Part shown: piece by piece, positions 59,502 through 64,000 of the stretch
Layout: the number at the start of each line of letters is the position of its first letter
How positions within the stretch are numbered: position 1 is the stretch's first letter
Origin: Candidatus Saccharimonadales bacterium
GTDB taxonomy: Bacteria > Patescibacteriota > Saccharimonadia > Saccharimonadales > UBA4665
Direction: 5' to 3'
Length of the DNA: 64,000 bases
Assembly: GCA_036388415.1 (NCBI GenBank)
Contig: DASVRW010000002.1
Span: forward strand, 124,001-188,000
Made by a program: the position numbers and the translations under genes
The notes under the pieces: model-generated
Databases searched by the model: none
Seen by the model: only the letters and a program-made list of their open reading frames with translations
What the model was told of the DNA's origin: nothing

Positions 59502-60152
59502 TCAAGATTGGATGTTATCCAGCGCCCGATACACCTCGGCAATACTGACCTGCACTTTGTTTAGTCCGTCGCCGGCGTAGTAGCTTTGCTCAGGGTTCGA
59601 TCCGATTATTTTTGGCAAGGCGGCCCACTCCATAGCCAGATTCGCTGCAAATTGCTGGCGTGATAATTTGTTTGTAGCGTATTCGAGTGCGCCGCGTCTT
59701 TCGAGCAGCGCGATTGCCAATCGGTCCTGCATCCCCTCGTCGTATTTCTCATTCAAGTCGATGCCGAGTTTCTGCACCAGTCCCGACAATGTCGGCTGGA
59801 TGATCTGGTATTTGCCGACAGCGCTGCTGGGATTGCCCTGGCGCACAAACTCATCCTGCCATGCCAGTACCTGCCCGACGGTCATATCCGTGAAGCGTAT
59901 CGAACTATTTGATGCGTTGCCGTAATGGGCATTATAATTTCCATTGCTCTCTCCCTTGGCAATGGTGTTGAGAAGCGGTGTATAGACTGTAGGATCGACG
60001 CGTGGTGTCATAGAGTAGTTATACACCATCCAGCCCGCGCCGAACATCAGGGCCAGCAATAATGCGCCGCCTGCCATAAGTCGTTTCGCGTCTAGATGTA
60101 GCAGTGACCGCAGCAGACCATAGCGCTTCAATTTTCGCTTCCATGTTTTCAA
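59502..60152 (-). CDS. Membrane-anchored lysozyme-like muralytic protein
   Basis: 216 residues, TTG start. One helix (LMAGGALLLALMFGAGWMVY) precedes a single lysozyme-like domain (LLNTIAKGESNGNYNAHYGN with candidate catalytic Glu; NPSSAVGKYQIIQPT; QDRLAIALLERRGALEY; FAANLAMEWAALPKI). The domain is a close paralogue of the central domain of the 29390-32632 hydrolase. It would cut peptidoglycan near the membrane, for growth, division or attack on host or neighbour wall. A GGAGGG SD is about 12 nt upstream. Confidence 0.8.
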   Translation of the reverse strand: MKTWKRKLKRYGLLRSLLHLDAKRLMAGGALLLALMFGAGWMVYNYSMTPRVDPTVYTPLLNTIAKGESNGNYNAHYGNASNSSIRFTDMTVGQVLAWQDEFVRQGNPSSAVGKYQIIQPTLSGLVQKLGIDLNEKYDEGMQDRLAIALLERRGALEYATNKLSRQQFAANLAMEWAALPKIIGSNPEQSYYAGDGLNKVQVSIAEVYRALDNIQS

Positions 60153-60268
60153 TACTATAACTGCACCCTCCCCCGTTTGACGCCCCTTTAGATGACGCCC
60201 CGTATAGGCTTTATTATATCATTTTGACTGGTAGTAGACTGTACTATTGCTGACTGACGAGTATACCG

Positions 60269-60655
60269 CTAGCTATTGTCGATTGTCGTTATGTTCAGTG
60301 TTGAGCCCGGCTCCGGCGTCGAATTATTCTTGCGGACTACGTTGTAGTGCTTTTCGCGGCGAATTACTTTTTCGATCGGATCAACCTGGTGGTTTAACTT
60401 TATGATAAACAAATTCCGGTCTTCGTGGATTTGCTGATATTTGTTCAGTTCAAGCTGTATGCGTTCATTGCAGTTTTCATCCGAGCACTCGCATTTGAAG
60501 CGCAAGAGTAACAGCTCGTCCCGTATCAGGTGAACATTGCCGTCTTCGATGTGCATGGCGTCCAGCGCGCCGAGATCATCACCGACTTTCTCATTCAAAC
60601 GACGGAAAATCATCTCATTTTCGATTTGGCGTCTTTCGGCAGTGGATATAGTCAT
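60269..60655 (-). CDS. Small conserved soluble protein with a CECS-type Cys cluster
   Basis: 128 residues from the ATG at 60655; an upstream start at 60673 is less likely. RFKCECSDENCNERIQLEL has three close Cys that could bind zinc or an Fe-S group, followed by HEDRNLFIIKLNHQVDPIEK and a basic region. TATATA is 5 nt before the ATG. The family is uncharacterised as far as can be told here. Confidence 0.68.
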   Translation of the reverse strand: MTISTAERRQIENEMIFRRLNEKVGDDLGALDAMHIEDGNVHLIRDELLLLRFKCECSDENCNERIQLELNKYQQIHEDRNLFIIKLNHQVDPIEKVIRREKHYNVVRKNNSTPEPGSTLNITTIDNS

Positions 60656-60708
60656 AGCCTTATATAAACACATAAAGATAATAAAGTCTGTTAAAGTGTA
60701 CCGAACCG

Positions 60709-60936
60709 TTAACTTGGAATAATTATGTCAAGCAGTAGCCATGCTGGGTCATTTGTTTTTATCGCCATTACCGATAGTGACAAAGATGATAATGCTCCAG
60801 CAACGATAATAAATGACCACCAACCTAAGGGGATACTATACAGAACAACCCCAGTAATGATCAGCAGGTCTAAAATTATAATAATAGAGGCGATGGAAAC
60901 AAGCAGCCAATTCCTACTACGAGCTTTCATTTTCAT
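60709..60936 (-). CDS. Small two-helix membrane protein
   Basis: 75 residues with a basic start (KMKARSRN) and two long hydrophobic helices (LLVSIASIIIILDLLIITGV; WWSFIIVAGALSSLSLSVMA), ending in a short tail. It lies 16 bp after the Excalibur gene in the same direction and may be co-transcribed. No family is recognised. Confidence 0.65.
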   Translation of the reverse strand: MKMKARSRNWLLVSIASIIIILDLLIITGVVLYSIPLGWWSFIIVAGALSSLSLSVMAIKTNDPAWLLLDIIIPS

Positions 60937-60952
60937 GATTTACCAAGCCGCC

Positions 60953-61372
60953 TTAGTAGGACTCACAACCGTATCCGTCGTTATCGCGGTCGAACCTATG
61001 CGTATCACTGCCTATCACAGATACACTCATGCCGATATCACCGCAGTCCAAATCGTAGGAAACATTCGGAACGCAGGGTGTGTAATTTGGGTCGCAATCA
61101 CTGTCTGGAGCGTCAGCTGGTGTCGTAACGACTGGTTCGCTATCAATGGCCTCAGGGGGTGTAGGTACACTATCCGGCACCGGTTCGGGTGTAGCTGATT
61201 CTAGATCCGGAGCGACTGGCTGAACCGCGGAAACTTCTTGTACATTTACCTTCGTATTGACGGGGTTTACATCAGAACTGTTATTCGCAATTGCAAACAG
61301 GGGTACTGCGACAATCATGAGCAAACCGAACAAGACAACTTTAACCGCATTTGACTGAGTACTGTTGGCCAT
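60953..61372 (-). CDS. Membrane-anchored Excalibur-domain protein
   Basis: 139 residues from the ATG at 61372. One helix (VVLFGLLMIVAVPLFAIA), a Pro/Glu-rich linker and the C-terminal Excalibur-type Ca-binding domain with paired Cys (SDCDPNYTPC; LDCGDIG; RFDRDNDGYGCE) follow. The DxDxDG loop resembles an EF-hand. Such domains sit outside the cell in envelope proteins and competence-type nucleases; no catalytic part is attached here. Confidence 0.78.
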   Translation of the reverse strand: MANSTQSNAVKVVLFGLLMIVAVPLFAIANNSSDVNPVNTKVNVQEVSAVQPVAPDLESATPEPVPDSVPTPPEAIDSEPVVTTPADAPDSDCDPNYTPCVPNVSYDLDCGDIGMSVSVIGSDTHRFDRDNDGYGCESY

Positions 61373-61535
61373 AACTAAGCATAAGTATATACCTGTTTTC
61401 AATACTTGAGGCCATAATATAAAACCTAAGGTTTACATGTAAAAACAGGTCTACCTGTATTCGTCCTATGCAATGACGCTTAAAAAATATGGCTTGGCCG
61501 ACTGCCATGCCTGCCGTTGATAAACGAACTTCGAA

Positions 61536-61835
61536 TTATGACTTTGTAGTTTTATATTTCGAATTATTCAGGAGAGCACTGTGATACGCATCGTACATAA
61601 ACGCAGCAATAGGAAGGATAAAGCAAAGGAATGATAAAATATCCCACACTCTAAATCCAGCATTGAGATATGGATCATCTGGGCTTACGGCTAGCAACGG
61701 GTCGAACATTGCAGCGACCGCCAGGACAAGAGTCGTCAGCAGCAAAATACCAAAAATACGCTTAGTGCCACCGATGTATATGTAACCTAATCCAGGAATA
61801 ATATTCAGTATAGTAGCAATAGTTGGGTTTTTCAT
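61536..61835 (-). CDS. Small TM2-like membrane protein
   Basis: 99 residues. It starts MKNPTIATILNIIPGLGYIY, where the G-x-G-x-x-Y pattern resembles the TM2 family of two-helix membrane proteins, then three helices, and a basic tail. The promoter is TTGACA-N16-TATAGT (61869-61842) and the ATG is 6 nt later, a clear leaderless case. Function unknown. Confidence 0.7.
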   Translation of the reverse strand: MKNPTIATILNIIPGLGYIYIGGTKRIFGILLLTTLVLAVAAMFDPLLAVSPDDPYLNAGFRVWDILSFLCFILPIAAFMYDAYHSALLNNSKYKTTKS

Positions 61836-62024
61836 ATCTACACTATACTATAAAAAATTGCATTGTCAAGTTTAAACTGTTGGAGCAGGACGAATTGGAG
61901 CTATAGAATAGCTGAGTCGTATTAGCATTCAGGGGAAATAACGGAGGTAACAGATACTTCTCTAGCGCAATGGCGTTGAAAATATTGGAGCCAAGTAGAC
62001 CGGCAATAGTTATCTACTTCAAAA

Positions 62025-62423
62025 TTAGTACTGCTCGACGTTGCAGCCAAGTTTAGCTAATGCTTGCCCTGACTCATAGTCGGCATATCTAACATCTAAT
62101 CCCCATATACCATATGCTCCGATCTCGCGATAGGTGAAATTAAGCTTCGGCGCCTCATAGTTAACTAATTTTTCATTAGGATATACGGTTATAATGTCTT
62201 GCCCGTCGAGTATCCTGGTAATGGTAGTGGCGCCATTATTAAGATCGTAAATGGTATTTTCCAAGCATGCACCACCATCGGTATACGTATCTTCGAATGC
62301 ATCTTCAGGTATCTTAAATATGCTTCTGTTGGTAAATGTAACTACGCCAACGGTGCCAGCCGCAGCAAGCAAGCCGACTGATAATGTGCCTGCTGCAATT
62401 TTATTCCTTAATTCAACGTTCAT
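62025..62423 (-). CDS. Small anchored or secreted protein, unknown
   Basis: 132 residues from the ATG at 62423 with SD TAGGAG 7 nt upstream. An N-terminal hydrophobic segment (AAGTLSVGLLAAAGTVGVVT) precedes an external beta-rich domain with two Cys (GACLEN; LGCNVEQY), possibly disulphide-bonded. No family is recognised. Confidence 0.7.
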   Translation of the reverse strand: MNVELRNKIAAGTLSVGLLAAAGTVGVVTFTNRSIFKIPEDAFEDTYTDGGACLENTIYDLNNGATTITRILDGQDIITVYPNEKLVNYEAPKLNFTYREIGAYGIWGLDVRYADYESGQALAKLGCNVEQY

Positions 62424-62624
62424 ATATTTACTCCTATACGAAACACAGTACATTCTTAATCAAACATATTAACAAATATTGTAATACATGCCAAATTGCG
62501 CAATTCTCTGGCTCGGTGGAGTAGGATGAGTTGGAGTCGTTGTCGGATTGAACTACTGACTTTTGCTGACTTATCGCTAAACGCAGTTTGCTAAAAATTG
62601 AATGTTATGACACCTTGCTCGGGC

Positions 62625-63380
62625 TTAGCTCATTGTTCCTGCTCGCATACCGCTCAGAAATTCATTCGCTTCATCCAATTCAGAGGACGTTCCGACATTG
62701 AAGTACTGTATGTCTGGATTAAAGACCGCATGCATTTTCCTTAGCTCAACGAGCGGATTGATGACACTACTCCAGTCATTTCCATAACGCTCATCTAGAG
62801 TATGGATCGCTGATTTCGGTACCATTAAAAATCCAATATTTATCATCCCTTCCACCTCTGGAGATTGTTTATATTTTTCGCCTTTGAGTGTCGTCGTGGT
62901 TATTACATCTGCGCCATTTGTTTCAATAACCCTATGGCGAAATAAATTGCGGGCCCGAGTTGTAGCCATCGCACACTCATCGTTTTTGATTATGCTCAAA
63001 CCCTGATTTATAAAAGAGTCTACATCAAGACCAACACGAATCTCATCCGTATTACAAAGAATAAAATGCGATGATGTGAGGTAGGGTGAGGCGCTCATTA
63101 TTGCTGCTACAATGCCTGGCGCTTTCTGTTGCGAAATAACGATCTCCGTTGAAAATTTTTGCTGATGTATCCATTGCACCATTGTGTCTGCCTGGTGATC
63201 TACTGCAAAGATTAATTTATCAATAGCAGGTGCTGAATCCAGACTGTCGAGGGTATAACGGATCAGTTCTTTGTCCTGCACTTTATAGAGCGACTTTGGC
63301 AGCTTATCTTCAGTCACGTCCCTAAATCGAGTTCCTCGACCCCCACATAGCAGTACGACATTTATTTTCGTATTATTCAC
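62625..63380 (-). CDS. Sugar-phosphate nucleotidyltransferase
   Basis: 251 residues. VVLLCGGRGTRFRDVTEDKL is the NTP-binding loop of the RfbA/GlmU-type pyrophosphorylases, ILCNTDEIRVGL supplies the metal-binding Asp, and KGEKYKQSPEVEGMINIGFL a late sugar-binding block. It would activate a sugar- or polyol-phosphate as an NDP derivative for envelope glycan. The start overlaps the GAPDH-like stop by 4 bp (ATGA), so the two are coupled. Confidence 0.85.
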   Translation of the reverse strand: MNNTKINVVLLCGGRGTRFRDVTEDKLPKSLYKVQDKELIRYTLDSLDSAPAIDKLIFAVDHQADTMVQWIHQQKFSTEIVISQQKAPGIVAAIMSASPYLTSSHFILCNTDEIRVGLDVDSFINQGLSIIKNDECAMATTRARNLFRHRVIETNGADVITTTTLKGEKYKQSPEVEGMINIGFLMVPKSAIHTLDERYGNDWSSVINPLVELRKMHAVFNPDIQYFNVGTSSELDEANEFLSGMRAGTMS

Positions 63381-64000
63381 TTTTCTGCCTTTGCAATATA
63401 ATTTGCAATATCAAAGAAGCGGTTAACGGAATTTTCATTGTCAAAATACCCGCCAATATAAATATTGTCTCCGACCACTTTAATATTTGGTTTTACCAGT
63501 ACAGCTGATTTCTTCGTAAATTTGTGCTCTTCGGGTCCATTGTCATATTCAGCCAATCCGTACAGGTCCATTAAATCGCCTGATGCAAGTGCATCCGATA
63601 AGCTATCAATGAACTCATTTTTCGATGTCTCTTTTGTTACCCGAAAGCGGTAGTCGATCATTGATACGCCAGTGTATGGAACCAACGTATAGATAACTGT
63701 AAAGTTATCTTCGTGAAGAAAGTCTAATAAATGTGGTGCGACTTGCTCAAGAGTGCATGCACGGCGTTCAAGCGTGTTGAATTTTCCGTTTTTGTGTAAT
63801 GGGATATTATGGATCACGCCGACATCCGAGTCGATTACGCCCCACCTGTCATGTACCCATTTAGCTAGCGGTATATAGGCATTAACCGTGCATGATCCAT
63901 ACGAAATTACTTTCCGTACATCTTGACTAAAGTTCTGATGATTATACCCGTACACTAATATCTGATCTGCCGTCCATGAAGTAGCCGAAATAACGACATA
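63377..64000 (-). CDS. GAPDH-like protein, 5' part beyond the window
   Basis: At least 207 residues, open to the window edge: the GTG at 63955 is internal, since the frame continues upstream as YVVISATSWTADQIL. ISYGSCTVNAYIPLAKWVHD carries the catalytic Cys of glyceraldehyde-3-phosphate dehydrogenases; VGVIHNIPLHK stands for TTVHAYT, YTGVSMIDYRFRV for the VPTPNVSVVDL strand and GYFDNENSVNRFFD for the YDNEWGYS block. The divergence and the coupling to a nucleotidyltransferase suggest a dedicated phosphorylated-aldehyde dehydrogenase for glycan synthesis, not glycolysis. This role is inference. Confidence 0.8.
   Translation of the reverse strand, partial: YVVISATSWTADQILVYGYNHQNFSQDVRKVISYGSCTVNAYIPLAKWVHDRWGVIDSDVGVIHNIPLHKNGKFNTLERRACTLEQVAPHLLDFLHEDNFTVIYTLVPYTGVSMIDYRFRVTKETSKNEFIDSLSDALASGDLMDLYGLAEYDNGPEEHKFTKKSAVLVKPNIKVVGDNIYIGGYFDNENSVNRFFDIANYIAKAEK

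Noticed and set aside
1-64000. CRISPR array, rRNA or replication origin
   Set aside because: No regularly spaced repeats, rRNA signature sequences, dnaA/oriC features or prophage blocks were seen.

Overview
The window reads as a piece of a small, streamlined bacterial chromosome, most likely from the Patescibacteria/CPR and probably Candidatus Saccharibacteria (TM7). This taxon is inferred from gene content and style, not from a search. The signs are a sortase, an LCP-family cell-wall protein and secreted peptidoglycan hydrolases (Gram-positive-type envelope), a poxvirus-type topoisomerase IB, a compact oxidative pentose-phosphate operon, many short membrane-anchored proteins of unknown function, and very short intergenic spaces. 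UGA behaves as a normal stop. Many genes have a -10 box only 6-8 nt before the start codon, so they are probably read from leaderless mRNAs. Others have clear Shine-Dalgarno sequences.

Region 1 (1-22.6 kb) lies between two inverted copies of a roughly 135-bp palindromic, MITE-like repeat; the first copy is cut by the window start. It holds a sortase, tRNA-Leu(CAA), NnrD-like, NUDIX and hydrolase genes, xthA and pyrH from back-to-back leaderless promoters, and a GH3-like membrane protein. An AT-richer island follows (7.3-11.2 kb): a nucleotidyltransferase, a PrnB/IDO-like putative haem protein, a zinc-ribbon protein of unknown family and a TrpRS-like protein. It ends beside the 3' end of tRNA-Ser(GGA) and is the best candidate here for an undescribed system. 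Then come a MacB-type ABC exporter, an NRAMP-like carrier, a MarP-type protease, the gnd-zwf pair with pgl, small membrane proteins, an FMN reductase and an MscS channel.

Region 2 (22.7-39 kb) holds a histidine phosphatase, a minizincin, a gene broken by an in-frame stop (23760-24212), CorA, TypA and a second GH3-like membrane protein. A five-gene envelope operon (37277 down to 29390) follows. It encodes two related membrane-anchored proteins, an anchored protein, a coiled-coil protein and a 1080-residue hydrolase with lysozyme-like and D,D-carboxypeptidase domains, behind a roughly 240-nt leader. Upstream is a membrane/coiled-coil gene with GC-rich codon use unlike its neighbours.

Region 3 (39-58 kb) holds topoisomerase IB, an LCP protein, a winged-helix regulator behind a structured leader, a His-rich anchored protein, RadC, an ABC-F ATPase, and a 78-residue protein resembling part of a Y-family polymerase. 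A three-gene signalling operon follows (PAS-GAF kinase, Rcp1-like receiver, receiver-kinase). After it comes a membrane-anchored Clp-like ATPase that has lost both pore loops, then a GH13 glucosidase overlapping a convergent glycosyltransferase.

Region 4 (58-64 kb) is a run of minus-strand small secreted or membrane proteins, including a 19-residue Lys-rich peptide, a second lysozyme-like protein and an Excalibur-domain protein. It ends in a sugar nucleotidyltransferase coupled to a GAPDH-like gene that leaves the window.
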